Positions 50,461 to 60,541 of a stretch of 64,000 nt of DNA are shown piece by piece. Location of the stretch: NCBI RefSeq assembly GCF_007677875.1, contig NZ_VEDO01000006.1:124001-188000 (forward strand), read 5' to 3'. The first letter of the stretch is position 1. The number at the start of each line of letters is the position of its first letter. The notes below the pieces were generated by a model, which ran no database searches, had not been told where the DNA came from, and saw only the letters and a list, made by a program, of their open reading frames with translations. The stretch comes from Variovorax boronicumulans (GTDB lineage Bacteria; Pseudomonadota; Gammaproteobacteria; Burkholderiales; Burkholderiaceae_C). A program made the translations under genes and the position numbers.

Positions 50461-51197
50461 CTGGCGAACGAGGAAGCGAGCGAACCGATCAACAGGTTCC
50501 AGCCATCGGCCAGCACGAAGACCATGAGCTTGAACGGCAGCGCCACCAGCACCGGCGACAGCATCATCATGCCCAGCGACATCAGCACGCTGGCTACCAC
50601 GATGTCGATGACCAGGAAGGGGATGAAGATCATGAAGCCGATCTGGAACGCCGACTTGAGTTCGCTCGTCACGAAGGCCGGCACCAGCACGCGCAGCGGC
50701 GCGGTCTCGGCCGTGACCGAGGCATCGAGCTGCGCGAGCCGCGCGAACAGCGAGAAGTCGGACTGGCGCGTCTGCTTGAGCATGAACTCGCGCATCGGCG
50801 CCTCGCCACGCGCCACCGCCTGCTCGAAGTTGAGCTGGTTGGTGGTGTAGGGCACGTAGGCCTCCTGGTAGACCTTGTCCAGCGTCGGCCCCATCACGAA
50901 CAGCGTGAGGAACAGCGACAGGCCGACGACGACCTGGTTGGGTGGGGCCGACTGCGTGCCCAGCGCCTGGCGCAGCAGCGACAGCACGATCACGATGCGC
51001 GTGAACCCCGTCATCATGAGCAGGATCGCTGGCAGGAAGGACAGCGCCGTGAAGAACAGCAGCGTCTGGATCGGCACCGAGTAGCTGCTGCCCCCGGGCC
51101 CGCTGCCGATGATGAGCGGCAGCTGTGCGTTGTTCTGCGCCAGCGCCGGCCCGGCCAGCAGGGCCAGGCCCGCCAGCACGGCCAGGCGCCGGGTCAT
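50457..51197 (-). CDS. fliP: Flagellar export apparatus protein FliP
   Basis: A 246-residue protein with a cleavable signal peptide (to about residue 21, GPALAQ), a short periplasmic stretch, then the four-helix FliP core: SFLPAILLMMTGFTRIVIVLS, MGPTLDKVYQEAYVPY, LVPAFVTSELKSAFQIGF. It forms the core of the export gate. It overlaps fliO and fliQ by 4 nt each. Confidence 0.96.
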   Translation of the reverse strand: MTRRLAVLAGLALLAGPALAQNNAQLPLIIGSGPGGSSYSVPIQTLLFFTALSFLPAILLMMTGFTRIVIVLSLLRQALGTQSAPPNQVVVGLSLFLTLFVMGPTLDKVYQEAYVPYTTNQLNFEQAVARGEAPMREFMLKQTRQSDFSLFARLAQLDASVTAETAPLRVLVPAFVTSELKSAFQIGFMIFIPFLVIDIVVASVLMSLGMMMLSPVLVALPFKLMVFVLADGWNLLIGSLASSFAR

Positions 51198-51538
51198 GGC
51201 CGGACCTCTGGCGCGGGCGCCGGCACCGGCGTGGCCTCGGCCTTCACGAGCGCACCGGCAAAGTCGGGCGCGCTGGCCGGCATGCTGTGCAGCAGGTTGA
51301 CGGATTGCGCCGTCACCCCCAGCACCAGCCAGGTGCGCGCGCCTGGCGGGCCCACCTCCACCGTCACCACACGCTGCTGCGGCCCCACGGCCAGCGCACC
51401 GACCAGGCGCGAGGCAGGGCCGGCCGCGGCCATGCCGCCCTGCACGCGCCGCTGCAGCCACTTGACAGCCCAGGGCAGCGTGCACAGCGCGGCCACGAAC
51501 AGGGCCACGACCAGCAGGGTCTGCGAGGAAATCGACAT
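51194..51538 (-). CDS. fliO: Flagellar assembly protein FliO
   Basis: A 114-residue protein with one N-terminal membrane helix and a small cytoplasmic domain (RLVGALAVGPQQRVVTVEVG) ending in a Pro/Ala-rich tail. FliO scaffolds FliP ring assembly. It starts 7 nt after fliN. Confidence 0.9.
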   Translation of the reverse strand: MSISSQTLLVVALFVAALCTLPWAVKWLQRRVQGGMAAAGPASRLVGALAVGPQQRVVTVEVGPPGARTWLVLGVTAQSVNLLHSMPASAPDFAGALVKAEATPVPAPAPEVRP

Positions 51539-51545
51539 CGTGCGG

Positions 51546-51980
51546 TCAGCCCCCGCGGCTGACGCGGCGCAGGCGTTCGGAGGGCGTCACCACGTCGGTC
51601 AGGCGGATGCCGAACTTGTCGTTCACCACCACCACCTCGCCCTGGGCGATCAGGTAGCCGTTGACCAGCACGTCCATGGGTTCGCCGGCCAGCGCGTCGA
51701 GCTCGACCACCGAGCCCTGGGCCAGCTGCAGGATGTACTTGATCGGCACCTTCACGCGGCCCAGCTCCACCGACAGGGTGACCGGGATGTCCAGCACCAT
51801 GTTGATGTCCTGCATGGTGCCGTCCTTGTTGAAGGCCTGGCGCGCTGGCGGCGGCTCGGCCCCGGACAAGGGGCCGCCCTGCTCCGGATCGGGCGCGGCG
51901 GACTTCTGCTCTTCCAGGGCCTCGGCCCAGGCGGCCATGGGATCTTCTTCGGTGTTGTCCTTGGGGTCTTCAATGGCCAT
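51546..51980 (-). CDS. fliN: Flagellar motor switch protein FliN
   Basis: A 144-residue protein: an acidic, variable N-terminus (to about residue 60) and a C-terminal SpoA domain (LDIPVTLSVELGRVKVPIK, GEVVVVNDKFGIRLTDVV). It builds the lower C ring with FliM and binds export cargo with FliH. The start overlaps the fliM end by 11 nt. Confidence 0.96.
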   Translation of the reverse strand: MAIEDPKDNTEEDPMAAWAEALEEQKSAAPDPEQGGPLSGAEPPPARQAFNKDGTMQDINMVLDIPVTLSVELGRVKVPIKYILQLAQGSVVELDALAGEPMDVLVNGYLIAQGEVVVVNDKFGIRLTDVVTPSERLRRVSRGG

Positions 51981-52971
51981 GGCGGTCCTCCGGATGGATG
52001 TCGTTGCCGCGCAGGCATTCCTCGATGCGGATCGCGTACTTGGCGTTGTGCGTGCCGTATTGGCACTGGAAGATGGGCACGCCGCCGATGGTGGCGGTGA
52101 TGCTGGGCTGGCGCTCCAGTTCGATGAAGTCGCCCGGCTTCATGGCCAGCAATTGCTCCACCGTGGCATCGGCCCGGGCCAGTTCGGCCACCAGCGTGAC
52201 CTCGGCCGACTGGATCTCGCGCGAGAGCACCGTGACCCAGCGCCGGTCCACCTCGACCGAATCGCCCTGGGTGGACGAATACAACACGTCGCGGATCGGC
52301 TCCAGCGTGGAGTACGGGATGCAGACGTGGATCACGCCGGCGATGTCGCCGATCTCCAGCTGGAACGCGGTGGAAACCACGATCTCGCTCGGCGTGGCGA
52401 TGTTGGCGAACTGCGGCTGCATCTCCGAGCGCTGGTACTCCAGCTCCAGCGGATAGATGCCGTGCCAGGCCTTCTTGTATTCGCCCGAGATCACGTCCAG
52501 CAGCCGGTTGATCACACGCTGTTCGGTGGCCGAGAACTCGCGGCCCTCGATGCGCGTGTGGTACTTGCCGGCGCCGCCGTACAGCGTGTCGATCACGCCG
52601 AACACCAGCGAGGGCTCGCACACCACCAGGCCGCTGCCGCGCAGCGGGCGCACGGCCATGATGTTGAAGTTGGTCGGCACGGCCAGCTCGCGCAGAAAGG
52701 CGCTGTAGCGCTGCACGGTGACGGTGCCCACCGAGATTTCGGGGCTGCGGCGGATCAGGTTGAACAGGCCGACGCGGAAGTTGCGCGCGAAGCGCTCATT
52801 CACGATCTCCATGGTCGGCATGCGGCCACGGACGATGCGCTCCTGGCTGGAGATGTCGTAATTGCGGATCTCGCCGGTCTCGACGACCTCCTCCTCCGCC
52901 TTCTGGCTCTCGCCGGTCACGCCCTCCAGCAGGGCGTCGACTTCTTCCTGCGAAAGGAACGACTCACTCAT
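51970..52971 (-). CDS. fliM: Flagellar motor switch protein FliM
   Basis: A 333-residue switch protein. The N-terminal CheY-P-binding peptide is intact (SFLSQEEVDALLEG), followed by the middle CheC-like domain (NERFARNFRVGLFNLIRR) and a C-terminal SpoA domain (IELERQPSITATIGGVPIF). It converts CheY-P binding into rotation reversal. It follows fliL by 18 nt. Confidence 0.97.
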   Translation of the reverse strand: MSESFLSQEEVDALLEGVTGESQKAEEEVVETGEIRNYDISSQERIVRGRMPTMEIVNERFARNFRVGLFNLIRRSPEISVGTVTVQRYSAFLRELAVPTNFNIMAVRPLRGSGLVVCEPSLVFGVIDTLYGGAGKYHTRIEGREFSATEQRVINRLLDVISGEYKKAWHGIYPLELEYQRSEMQPQFANIATPSEIVVSTAFQLEIGDIAGVIHVCIPYSTLEPIRDVLYSSTQGDSVEVDRRWVTVLSREIQSAEVTLVAELARADATVEQLLAMKPGDFIELERQPSITATIGGVPIFQCQYGTHNAKYAIRIEECLRGNDIHPEDRHGH

Positions 52972-52989
52972 GGCGCGCCTCCATGGGCC

Positions 52990-53559
52990 TCACTGGATGA
53001 TGAAGCTGGAGAACAGCACACGGTAGATTGGATTGAACGCTGCCGGGCGCGGACGCTTGCGCGGCTTGCCTTCCTGGGCGGGCGGTTCGTCCTCCTCGAC
53101 CTCGTAACCCAGCGGCGCCGAAGCCTCGCGCAGGATGTCGTGGGCCAGCTTCTCCTTGCCGTCGCGCGTGAGCAGTTCCTCCGAGGTGCGCTGCGACACC
53201 AGCATCAGCACCGCGCTGCGGATGCCGGGCAGGTGGGCTTTGACCTGGTCGGAGGTCTTCTGGTCCATGACCTCCAGCGTCACGCCGACCTGGGCGAACT
53301 TCTCGCCGCCAGCGTCGGCCAGGTTCACCACCATGTTCTCCAGCGGCAGGTAGACGGGCGGCGTCGCCTCCTTGCCCTTCTTCGCGTGGGCGGCGGGCGG
53401 CGGGGTGGCGCCAGCCTCTTCCTCCTCGGCGTGGCCACGGCCGAGCAGCATCCAGGCGGCGCCGGCCCCGGCCAGCAACAACACGGCCACGGCACCCAGG
53501 ATCAGGGGTTTCTTGCCCTTGGGCTTGGGTGCGGCGTCGGCGGCAGCGGGAGCGGACAC
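52990..53559 (-). CDS. fliL: Flagellar basal body-associated protein FliL
   Basis: A 189-residue single-pass protein: one membrane helix (about residues 18-40, LGAVAVLLLAGAGAAWMLL), a charged linker and a periplasmic domain (YLPLENMVVNLAD) ending FNPIYRVLFSSFIIQ. FliL stabilises stator engagement. It starts with GTG at 53559 after AGGAAA. It is separated from fliK by 112 nt that hold a likely promoter element, so fliL may begin a second transcription unit. Confidence 0.93.
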   Translation of the reverse strand: MSAPAAADAAPKPKGKKPLILGAVAVLLLAGAGAAWMLLGRGHAEEEEAGATPPPAAHAKKGKEATPPVYLPLENMVVNLADAGGEKFAQVGVTLEVMDQKTSDQVKAHLPGIRSAVLMLVSQRTSEELLTRDGKEKLAHDILREASAPLGYEVEEDEPPAQEGKPRKRPRPAAFNPIYRVLFSSFIIQ

Positions 53560-53597
53560 GGCGGTTTCCTTTGTCTTCGGGGCTGAGATCGGTTCTT

Positions 53598-53608
53598 GCC
53601 GGATTATT
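53598..53608 (-). promoter_or_regulatory. Shared flagellar promoter element, fliL copy
   Basis: On the minus strand it reads AATAATCCGGC, about 40 nt before the fliL GTG. It matches the fliF copy (AATAATCCGCC) in 10 of 11 positions. A second CTAATCCGC lies further upstream in the same fliK-fliL gap. Confidence 0.42.
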
Positions 53609-53671
53609 GACCCGGATCGACAGACCGATCAGCGGATTAGGCTGGGAAAACAGGCATATATACCCCGCCTC

Positions 53672-54922
53672 TCACACGTAGAGGTCCAGTGCGCCGGTGG
53701 GCCGGCGCGGTGCCGCAGCCGCCGTCTCGGTGGCCGGTGCGGCTTGCACCGCCGGCCGGCGCGCGCCGGCCGCGCCGGCATCCGGCCCGGCCTGGCCGCG
53801 GCCTTCATGGCCGCCGTGGGCACCCACCGACACGCCGGACAGCACCAGGCCTTGCGCGCCGAGCAGGTCGCGCAGCTGGTCCACGCTGCCGGCCAGCATG
53901 TCGCGCGTGGCGGCATGCTCGGCACGGAACTGCACCTGGGCCTCGTTGCCGTCCAGCGCGATGCGCACCTGCACCGGCTCGCTGGTGCCCACCGTCAGCT
54001 CGGCGCTGCGCACACCCTGGCTGGCCCAATGGCGCAGCTGGTCGGCCAATTGCCGGTCGAAGGCCGTGTCGGGTTGCGCCGACGCGTCCAGGCCGGCCAG
54101 CGCGGCGTCGTACTGCACGGTGGGAGTGAAATCCGGCGCAGCCCAGCCGGCGGCGCCATGGGAGTTGCCGTGTTGGCCCGCGCCATCGCCGGCCGATTCC
54201 TGCCCGCCGCGGCGGGCGCCGCCCGCCAGGCCGGCCGGCTCCGGAACCAGCACCTGGACCTCCGCGCGCGCAGGCCCTGGCAGTGCCTGGACCGCACCAC
54301 GCTCTGCCCGGGCCGGATCGCGCAGCTCGCGCGCCTGACCGGCCACTGCGGCGGCGGGGGCGGCTTGCCGCAGGGCCGATTCGGGCGCCGCCTGCTCACG
54401 TGCGGCAAGGTGCTGCTGGAGTTGCTCGAACACGCTGGCGTACTGCGGCGCCAGCCGCGGATCGGTCGCCGCCGCGGCGGCCGGCCCCGCCTGGCCGTCG
54501 ACCGGCCCGGCGGCCTGTGCGCCCGGGCGCTCGCCGCGGTCGGCGGGCTGGCCGCCCTCGGGCTGCACTGCCAGGCGCGTGGCGGACACCTCGGCCGCCG
54601 GCGAGGCAGGCACCGGCTGCGCCGGCACGGGCGTGGCCGGCGCGGGCAGCAGCGCGGCCAGGGCCGCGGCATCGGCGGGCTGGGCATCGGCCGGCAGCGC
54701 CTGGGCGTCGCGCCGGCCGCGCCGGCTTTCGGCCTGCGCCCCACCGGGCAGCAAGGCCGCCACGTCACCCTCGGCCAGGTCGACGCCGTCTTCCAGGGCC
54801 GCCATCATGGCCAGGAAATCGCCGCCGGCCGCGGCCTGCGCGGCCGTCTTGGCGCCGCCACCGCTCCGCTGTGCCGCCGCGGCGCCCGCATGGCCGGCGG
54901 CCGCCCCTTTTTCAATGCCCAT
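53672..54922 (-). CDS. fliK: Flagellar hook-length control protein FliK
   Basis: A 416-residue protein, mostly Ala/Gln/Pro-rich low-complexity sequence (about residues 1-290), with the conserved C-terminal FLK domain (LRHWASQGVRSAELTVGTSE, VQVRIALDGNEAQVQF) and a final GALDLYV. FliK measures the hook and switches export from hook to filament proteins. The start overlaps the fliJ end by 11 nt. Confidence 0.92.
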   Translation of the reverse strand: MGIEKGAAAGHAGAAAAQRSGGGAKTAAQAAAGGDFLAMMAALEDGVDLAEGDVAALLPGGAQAESRRGRRDAQALPADAQPADAAALAALLPAPATPVPAQPVPASPAAEVSATRLAVQPEGGQPADRGERPGAQAAGPVDGQAGPAAAAATDPRLAPQYASVFEQLQQHLAAREQAAPESALRQAAPAAAVAGQARELRDPARAERGAVQALPGPARAEVQVLVPEPAGLAGGARRGGQESAGDGAGQHGNSHGAAGWAAPDFTPTVQYDAALAGLDASAQPDTAFDRQLADQLRHWASQGVRSAELTVGTSEPVQVRIALDGNEAQVQFRAEHAATRDMLAGSVDQLRDLLGAQGLVLSGVSVGAHGGHEGRGQAGPDAGAAGARRPAVQAAPATETAAAAPRRPTGALDLYV

Positions 54923-55391
54923 GTTCCTGCTCCTCGGCCTGCTGGCGCTGCGTCAGCACGTGGCGCACGGCGGCCATTTCATCGGTCTGCCGCTGCTCGC
55001 GGCGTGTCTGCACCAGGGCGATCGCCTCTTCCTTGCGGCGCACGGCCTGGCGCAGCGTGGCCACGCGCAGCTCGGCCTGCAGCAGCGCCTGGCGGGCCAT
55101 CTCCTCGCGGCGCAGCTGCTCGGCCACCGCGCGCCGCTGCATGGCGATGGCCTCGTCCAGCCGGGCCATGAATCGGTGGTGATGCAGCATGAGTTCGGGC
55201 AGCGCGCTGATGCGTGCCTGCGATTCCCAGCGCTGCTCGGTCTCCTGCGCATAACCGGTCAGCTGCGCGAGCTGCTGCTCGGCCGCGACGCGGCGCTGCT
55301 GGGCCTGGCCCAGCGCCTGGCTTGCCGCGTCGCGCCGGCGCTCGGCCAGGTCGATGGCCAGCGCCAGCGTCTTGAGCAGTTGTTTGGACAT
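54912..55391 (-). CDS. fliJ: Flagellar export chaperone/stalk protein FliJ
   Basis: A 159-residue almost fully alpha-helical coiled-coil protein rich in Arg, Gln and Glu. It acts as the central stalk of the FliI ATPase ring. In this operon it is separated from fliI by repeat copy C and a 194-nt spacer, whereas most flagellar genes here overlap. Confidence 0.92.
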   Translation of the reverse strand: MSKQLLKTLALAIDLAERRRDAASQALGQAQQRRVAAEQQLAQLTGYAQETEQRWESQARISALPELMLHHHRFMARLDEAIAMQRRAVAEQLRREEMARQALLQAELRVATLRQAVRRKEEAIALVQTRREQRQTDEMAAVRHVLTQRQQAEEQEHGH

Positions 55392-55458
55392 TTCAGTTGC
55401 CCACGGCGCTGGCGCGCCACCCGCAGGACACGAAACCGGCGCGCAAGCAGCGGTTCAG

Positions 55459-55583
55459 AAGGCCGCGGAGCAGGCCATGCCAGCGCAGCCGCCGAACTGG
55501 CTGTGCCAGGCCGCCGGGTGCGCCCCCTTGAAGGGGGATGGGACTTCTACACGCCCTTCGAAGTCCAAACGGGGGTGGTTTCA
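55459..55583 (-). repeat. Intra-operon repeat, copy C
   Basis: On the minus strand it begins two bases after the fliI stop (TGAAACCACCCCC). It contains CCCCCTTCAAGGGGG, then CTGGCACAGCCAG and GGCATGGCCTGCTCCGCGGCC. The spacer loop of the small hairpin (ACA for AGA) and the bases of the large one differ from copies A and B while pairing is kept. It splits fliI from fliJ. Confidence 0.85.
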
Positions 55584-55585
55584 TT

Positions 55586-56998
55586 TCACGCCCCATCCGG
55601 ATCGAGCACCATCGCCATCTGGCGCACGCTCTGCTGCAGCGGCGAACAGGCGAACATGTCTTGCTGCAGGAACTCGGCCATGCCGGGTGCCAGCCGCACG
55701 GCCTCGTCGAGCTGCGGGTCGGCGCCGGGCGCGTAGGCGCCGATCTGCACCAGGTCGCGGCCCTTCTGGTAGCGCGAGTAGACGGCGCGGAAATGCCGGG
55801 CCAGCAGGAAGTGCTCCTGGCTCACCACGTTGTGCATCACGCGCGAGGCCGACTGCTCGATGTCGATGGCCGGATAGTGGCCGGACTCGGCCAGCGCCCG
55901 CGACAGCACGATGTGGCCGTCCAGGATGGCGCGCGCAGCATCGGCGATCGGGTCCTGCTGGTCGTCGCCTTCGGACAACACGGTGTAGAAGGCCGTGATC
56001 GAGCCATGGCCGTCCTTGCCGTTGCCACTGCGCTCCACCAGGCCTGGCAGCTTGGCGAAGCAGGACGGCGGGTAGCCCTTGGTGGCGGGCGGCTCGCCGA
56101 TGGCCAGCGCGATCTCGCGCTGGGCCATGGCGTAGCGCGTCAGCGAATCCATGAGCAGCAGCACGTGCTTGCCCTGGTCACGGAAGTACTCGGCCACGGC
56201 CGTGGCATAGGCCGCGCCCTGCATGCGCAGCAGCGGCGGCGCATCCGACGGCGCGGCGACCACGACCGAACGCGCGCGGCCGTCCTCGCCCAGGATGTCC
56301 TCGACGAACTCCTTGACCTCGCGGCCGCGCTCGCCGATGAGGCCGACCACGATCACGTCGGCCGCGGTGTAGCGCGCCATCATGCCCAGCAGCACGCTCT
56401 TGCCCACGCCGGATCCGGCGAACAGGCCCAGGCGCTGGCCACGGCCCACCGTGAGCATGGCGTTGATGGCGCGCACACCGGTGTCCAGCACCGTGCGCAC
56501 GGGGTCGCGGTCCATGGCGTTGATGGGCTGGCGGTCCATGGGCAGGGCCCGCACGTTGCGCACCGGCCCCTGGTGGTCCATGGGCAGGCCCTGGGCATCG
56601 ACGACGCGGCCGAGCAGACCATCGCCCAGCGGCAGGCGCAGCACGCCCTCGGCCGGCGGCGCGGCACCGTCCGGCACATCGCCCAGGCGCGGCACGGGCA
56701 CATAGGGGGGGGCCGGCGTGACGCTGGCACCGCGCGACAGGCCGTGCACGTCGCCGGCCGGCATCAGGAACGCGCGCTCGCCCGCGAAGCCCACGACCTC
56801 GGCCAGCACCGGCGCCTGGCCCGGCATCTGGATGTGGACCTGCGAGCCGACCGGCACGCGCACGCCCGTGGCCTCCAGCACCAGACCCGCGAGCCGCGTG
56901 AGCGTGCCGCGCACCTCCAGCGTGGTGCCGGCGCGCACGCGCGCCAGCGCCGTGTCCAGCAGGCCGTCCCAGGCGGTGGGCGCCTCGGCTTCAGGCAT
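55586..56998 (-). CDS. fliI: Flagellum-specific ATPase FliI
   Basis: A 470-residue F1-beta-like ATPase that drives export substrate unloading. Walker A is AGSGVGKS at residues 194-201; [18 protein letters not shown] covers Walker B, and [19 protein letters not shown] is the family loop. The start [12 protein letters not shown] at 56998 overlaps the fliH end by 8 nt. Confidence 0.97.
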   Translation of the reverse strand: MPEAEAPTAWDGLLDTALARVRAGTTLEVRGTLTRLAGLVLEATGVRVPVGSQVHIQMPGQAPVLAEVVGFAGERAFLMPAGDVHGLSRGASVTPAPPYVPVPRLGDVPDGAAPPAEGVLRLPLGDGLLGRVVDAQGLPMDHQGPVRNVRALPMDRQPINAMDRDPVRTVLDTGVRAINAMLTVGRGQRLGLFAGSGVGKSVLLGMMARYTAADVIVVGLIGERGREVKEFVEDILGEDGRARSVVVAAPSDAPPLLRMQGAAYATAVAEYFRDQGKHVLLLMDSLTRYAMAQREIALAIGEPPATKGYPPSCFAKLPGLVERSGNGKDGHGSITAFYTVLSEGDDQQDPIADAARAILDGHIVLSRALAESGHYPAIDIEQSASRVMHNVVSQEHFLLARHFRAVYSRYQKGRDLVQIGAYAPGADPQLDEAVRLAPGMAEFLQQDMFACSPLQQSVRQMAMVLDPDGA

Positions 56999-57719
56999 CG
57001 CCAGGCTCCTGCTGCCAGGGCGCGTCCAGCCCCAGCTGGGCCAGCGCACGGCGCCAGCGCGCCGGCAGCCGGCCGTCGACCACGGTGCCCGCCGCCTCCA
57101 CCAGGCAGCCGCCGCGCTCCACCTGCGCGTCGGCGGTCCAGTTCAGCTGCAATGCGGCATGCTCCTCGCGCAGCGCGGCTTGCACGACGGCGAGGTCCTC
57201 GGGATGCAGCGTGATGGTGGCGACCTTGTGCTCGGCCCCCAGCAACGCCAGCGCCTCGCGCACCACGGGCAGCACGGCATCGGGCTGCACGGCCAGTTCG
57301 CGGCGCACGATCTGGCGCGCCAGCTCGGCGGCCAGGTCCAGAACCTGGCGCGCCTGGCGCTGCTCGCACTCGGCCAGCCGCTGCTGCAGCTGCTGCACCA
57401 CGGCCGCCAGCTGGGCGGCGTTCTCGCGGCCCTGGCCGCTGACGTAGGCGTCCAGCTGCTCGTGACCCACCCGCGCGGCGTCGGCATGGCCACTGGCGTA
57501 GCCGGCGGCATGGCCGGCGTCGTAGGCGCGCTGCAGGCGGGCTTCCTCGGGTTCCGGCTCGGGCTCGGGTTCAGGCGGCGGTCCGGGCAGTTCCGCTTCC
57601 AGCAGCGGCTCGGGCTCGGGCTCCGGCGCGCCGAGGCGGCCGAATTTCCAGGCCGCGACCGCGCCGATCTCCTCACCCGGGATGAAGCGGGTGTACATGC
57701 GGTGGTGGGCAGTGGACAT
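56991..57719 (-). CDS. fliH: Flagellar assembly protein FliH
   Basis: A 242-residue regulator of FliI. The N-terminus carries the conserved RFIPGEE segment, then a Pro-Glu repeat region (about residues 30-60, mostly PE dipeptides), GxxxG-type helices ([17 protein letters not shown]) and a C-terminal FliI-binding domain. The PE stretch is longer than usual and probably an extended spacer. The start overlaps the fliG end by one base. Confidence 0.93.
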   Translation of the reverse strand: MSTAHHRMYTRFIPGEEIGAVAAWKFGRLGAPEPEPEPLLEAELPGPPPEPEPEPEPEEARLQRAYDAGHAAGYASGHADAARVGHEQLDAYVSGQGRENAAQLAAVVQQLQQRLAECEQRQARQVLDLAAELARQIVRRELAVQPDAVLPVVREALALLGAEHKVATITLHPEDLAVVQAALREEHAALQLNWTADAQVERGGCLVEAAGTVVDGRLPARWRRALAQLGLDAPWQQEPGDA

Positions 57720-58714
57720 CAGATCAAGGCGTCATCGCCGCCGCCGGCGAGGACGATCTGGCCTTCGTCGGCGAGGCGACGCACGGTCTTCAGGATTTCC
57801 TTCTGCTGCGCCTCGACCTCGGACAGGCGCATCGGGCCGCGCGATTCCAGGTCCTCGCGCATGGACTCGGCGGCGCGGCTGGACATGTTGGACAGGATCT
57901 TCTCCTTGAGCTCGGGCGCCGCGCCCTTGAGCGCGGCGATCAGCGCGTCGGACTGCACTTCCTTGAGCATGACCTGCATCGACTTGTTGTCCAGGTTGAT
58001 GAGGTCGTCGAACACGAACATCTTGTCCATGATCTTCTGCGCCAGGTCCGGGTCGTGGCCGCGGATGGACTCGATGACCGTGCTCTCCAGGTTGGTGCCC
58101 AGGAAGTTGATGATCTCCGCCGCCGCCTTGACGCCACCCAGCGAGGACTTGCGGACCTTGTCGCCGCCGGCCAGCACCTTGAACAGCACCTCGTTCAGGT
58201 CCTTGAGCGCCGTGGGCTGGATGCCCTCCAGCGTGGCCACGCGCAGCAGCACGTCGTTGCGCAGGCGCTCGCTCAGGTGCTTGAGCACGCCGGAGGCCTG
58301 CTCGTGGTCCAGGTGCACGATGATGGCGGCCACGATCTGCGGGTGCTCGTTGCGCAGCAGCTCGGCCACCGACAACGGGTCCATCCACTTCAGGCTCTCG
58401 ATGCCGGAGATGTCGCCGCCCTGCAGGATGCGGTCGATCAGCAGCGAGGCCTTGTCGTCGCCCAGCGCGCGGCGCAGCACGTTCTTCACATAGTCGCCGG
58501 TGTCGGACACCAGCAGGCTCTGGCGGCTGGCGGTCTCGGTGAACTTGCTGACCACCGCCTCCACGCGCTCGCGCGGCACGGTGCGTGTGCGCGCGATGGT
58601 CTCGCCCAGGCGTTGCACCTCCTTGGGCGACAGGTGCTTGAACACTTCCGCCGCCTCTTCCTCGCCCAGCGACATCAGGAAGATGGCGGAGTCGGTCAGG
58701 CCTTCTTCATCCAT
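57719..58714 (-). CDS. fliG: Flagellar motor switch protein FliG
   Basis: A 331-residue torque protein with three armadillo-like domains. It shows NEHPQIVAAIIVHLDHEQA (middle EHPQ motif region) and the C-terminal torque helix DLAQKIMDKMFVFDDL with charged residues that face the stator. It is linked to FliF through its N-terminus. It starts 15 nt after the fliF end. Confidence 0.97.
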   Translation of the reverse strand: MDEEGLTDSAIFLMSLGEEEAAEVFKHLSPKEVQRLGETIARTRTVPRERVEAVVSKFTETASRQSLLVSDTGDYVKNVLRRALGDDKASLLIDRILQGGDISGIESLKWMDPLSVAELLRNEHPQIVAAIIVHLDHEQASGVLKHLSERLRNDVLLRVATLEGIQPTALKDLNEVLFKVLAGGDKVRKSSLGGVKAAAEIINFLGTNLESTVIESIRGHDPDLAQKIMDKMFVFDDLINLDNKSMQVMLKEVQSDALIAALKGAAPELKEKILSNMSSRAAESMREDLESRGPMRLSEVEAQQKEILKTVRRLADEGQIVLAGGGDDALI

Positions 58715-58729
58715 GGTCTTGGTCTCCCG

Positions 58730-60493
58730 TCAGGACGAGCCGCTGGCTTCGCCATTGATCCAGTCCTTCACGATGTTGGCCACCGCGATCGGATTTTCCA
58801 GCGCCAGCTTGCGCGCTGCCTCCAGCCGCAGCTGGTGGTCGGTGGGCTGCAGGTCCACCGTGTCGCTCAAGGCCGGGCCACCCAGCGCCGGGCGCTCGGC
58901 ATCGTCGGCCACCAGCGCGTCGAGCTGCCCGCCGCCGTCCGGGCCGCCCGGCGTGCCGCTGCCGTCGGCCAGCGCCGGCTCGGGCTTGGGCGGCTGCATG
59001 GCCTTGAAGCCGGGCCGCACCAGGCCGAACAGCACGATCAGCGCCAGCAGCAGCATGCCGATGGGCCAGGCGAAGCTGCGCAGGTTCTCCGGCGTGGCGA
59101 CCTGCTGCCAGAGCGGCCGCGTGTCGGTCGGCTCCACCGTCTGCACGAAGGCGGCGTTCATGATGTTGACCGAATCGCCGCGGTCCTGGCTGAAACCAAT
59201 GGTTTCACGCACCAGCGCGGTCATCTGGGCGATCTGCTCGGCCGACAGCGCGCGCGTGGTGGGGTTGCCCTTGTCGTCGGTGGCCGTCTGGTGGTTCACC
59301 ACCACGGCGGCCGACAGGCGCTTGATGCTGCCCGAGCCGCCACGCACGGTGCGCACGGTCTTGTCGACTTCGTAGTTGGTGATGGATTCGCGCTTCGTGT
59401 TGCTGGGGCCGCCCTGGGCGCCGCCGGAAGCCTGCAGCGGCTGGGCCTGGCCATTGATGGGCGCGTTGGCCGGCTGCGGCGGTTGGTTGGACACCGCACC
59501 CGGGACGCCCGAGGGCTGGCCCGGCTGCGGGCCTGTGGTGGTCTCCACCACCTGCTGGCTGCGCACCGCGCTGGCATCGGCTGCCAGGTTGGGCCGGTGC
59601 TGTTCGCTGGTCTGCTCCGTCTGCGAGAAATCGACCTCGGCCGTGACCTGGGCCTTCACGTTGTTGCGGCCGACCACCGGTTCCAGGATGTCCATGATGC
59701 GGCGTGTGTACTGCTGCTCGATCAGGGAGACATATTGCAGCTGCTGCGCGTCCACACCGCCGCTGGCCTCGGGCGTGCCCGACAGCAGCTTGCCCGTGTC
59801 GTCCAGCACGCTGACCGCCGTGGGGTTCATCTCGGGCACGCTGGAGGCCACGAGGTGCACGATGCCGGCCAGCTGGGTGCGGTCCAGCGTGCGGCCGGCG
59901 CGCAGCGTGACCAGCACCGAGGCCGATGGCTTTTGCTGCTCGCGGAAGAAGCCGTTCTGGTTCGGCAGCGCCAGGTGAACCCGCGCGCTTTCCACGGATG
60001 CGATGGACTGGATCGAGCGCGTGAGCTCGCCCTCCAGGCCGCGCTGGTAGCCCAGCCGCTCCTGGAACTGGGTCATGCCGAAGCGGTTGTTCTCCATCAG
60101 CTCGAAGCCGGCCACCGAGCCCTTGGGCAGGCCCAGCGAGGCCAGCCGCAGCCGCACGTCGTGCACGCGGTCGGCCGGCACCATGATGGAGCCGCCGCCC
60201 TCGGAGTACTTGTACGGCACGTTCATCTGCGTGAGCTGGGCCACGATGGCGCCGCCATCCTTGTCCGTCAGGCCGTTGTACAGCGTGCGGTATTCGGTCC
60301 GGTTGCCCATCATGAAGCCGACCACGATCACCAGCAGCATGAGGCCGATGCCCAGCCCCAGCCGGATGCGCTGGGCGCGGTCCAGCCGCGCCAGGCGCTC
60401 GGCCAGCGGCGATTTGGCGAGCGCACCCGCGGCAGCGGGTTCCGCGGGGGCGGGGACCAGAGGACCGGCAGGAACTTCGGCAACGGCAGACAT
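58730..60493 (-). CDS. fliF: Flagellar MS-ring protein FliF
   Basis: A 587-residue protein with membrane helices at about residues 44-63 and 474-492, ring-building domains between them (TEYRTLYNGLTDKDGG, VHLALPNQNGFFREQQ) and a C-terminal FliG-binding tail. The start MSAVAEVPAG at 60493 is used; an in-frame start 12 codons upstream is possible. First gene of the leftward basal-body operon, divergent from fliE. Confidence 0.96.
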   Translation of the reverse strand: MSAVAEVPAGPLVPAPAEPAAAGALAKSPLAERLARLDRAQRIRLGLGIGLMLLVIVVGFMMGNRTEYRTLYNGLTDKDGGAIVAQLTQMNVPYKYSEGGGSIMVPADRVHDVRLRLASLGLPKGSVAGFELMENNRFGMTQFQERLGYQRGLEGELTRSIQSIASVESARVHLALPNQNGFFREQQKPSASVLVTLRAGRTLDRTQLAGIVHLVASSVPEMNPTAVSVLDDTGKLLSGTPEASGGVDAQQLQYVSLIEQQYTRRIMDILEPVVGRNNVKAQVTAEVDFSQTEQTSEQHRPNLAADASAVRSQQVVETTTGPQPGQPSGVPGAVSNQPPQPANAPINGQAQPLQASGGAQGGPSNTKRESITNYEVDKTVRTVRGGSGSIKRLSAAVVVNHQTATDDKGNPTTRALSAEQIAQMTALVRETIGFSQDRGDSVNIMNAAFVQTVEPTDTRPLWQQVATPENLRSFAWPIGMLLLALIVLFGLVRPGFKAMQPPKPEPALADGSGTPGGPDGGGQLDALVADDAERPALGGPALSDTVDLQPTDHQLRLEAARKLALENPIAVANIVKDWINGEASGSS

Positions 60494-60541
60494 CGTCGTG
60501 GGGCACGCCGCGGGGACGGACGTGCGCAATGGGGGAGATGC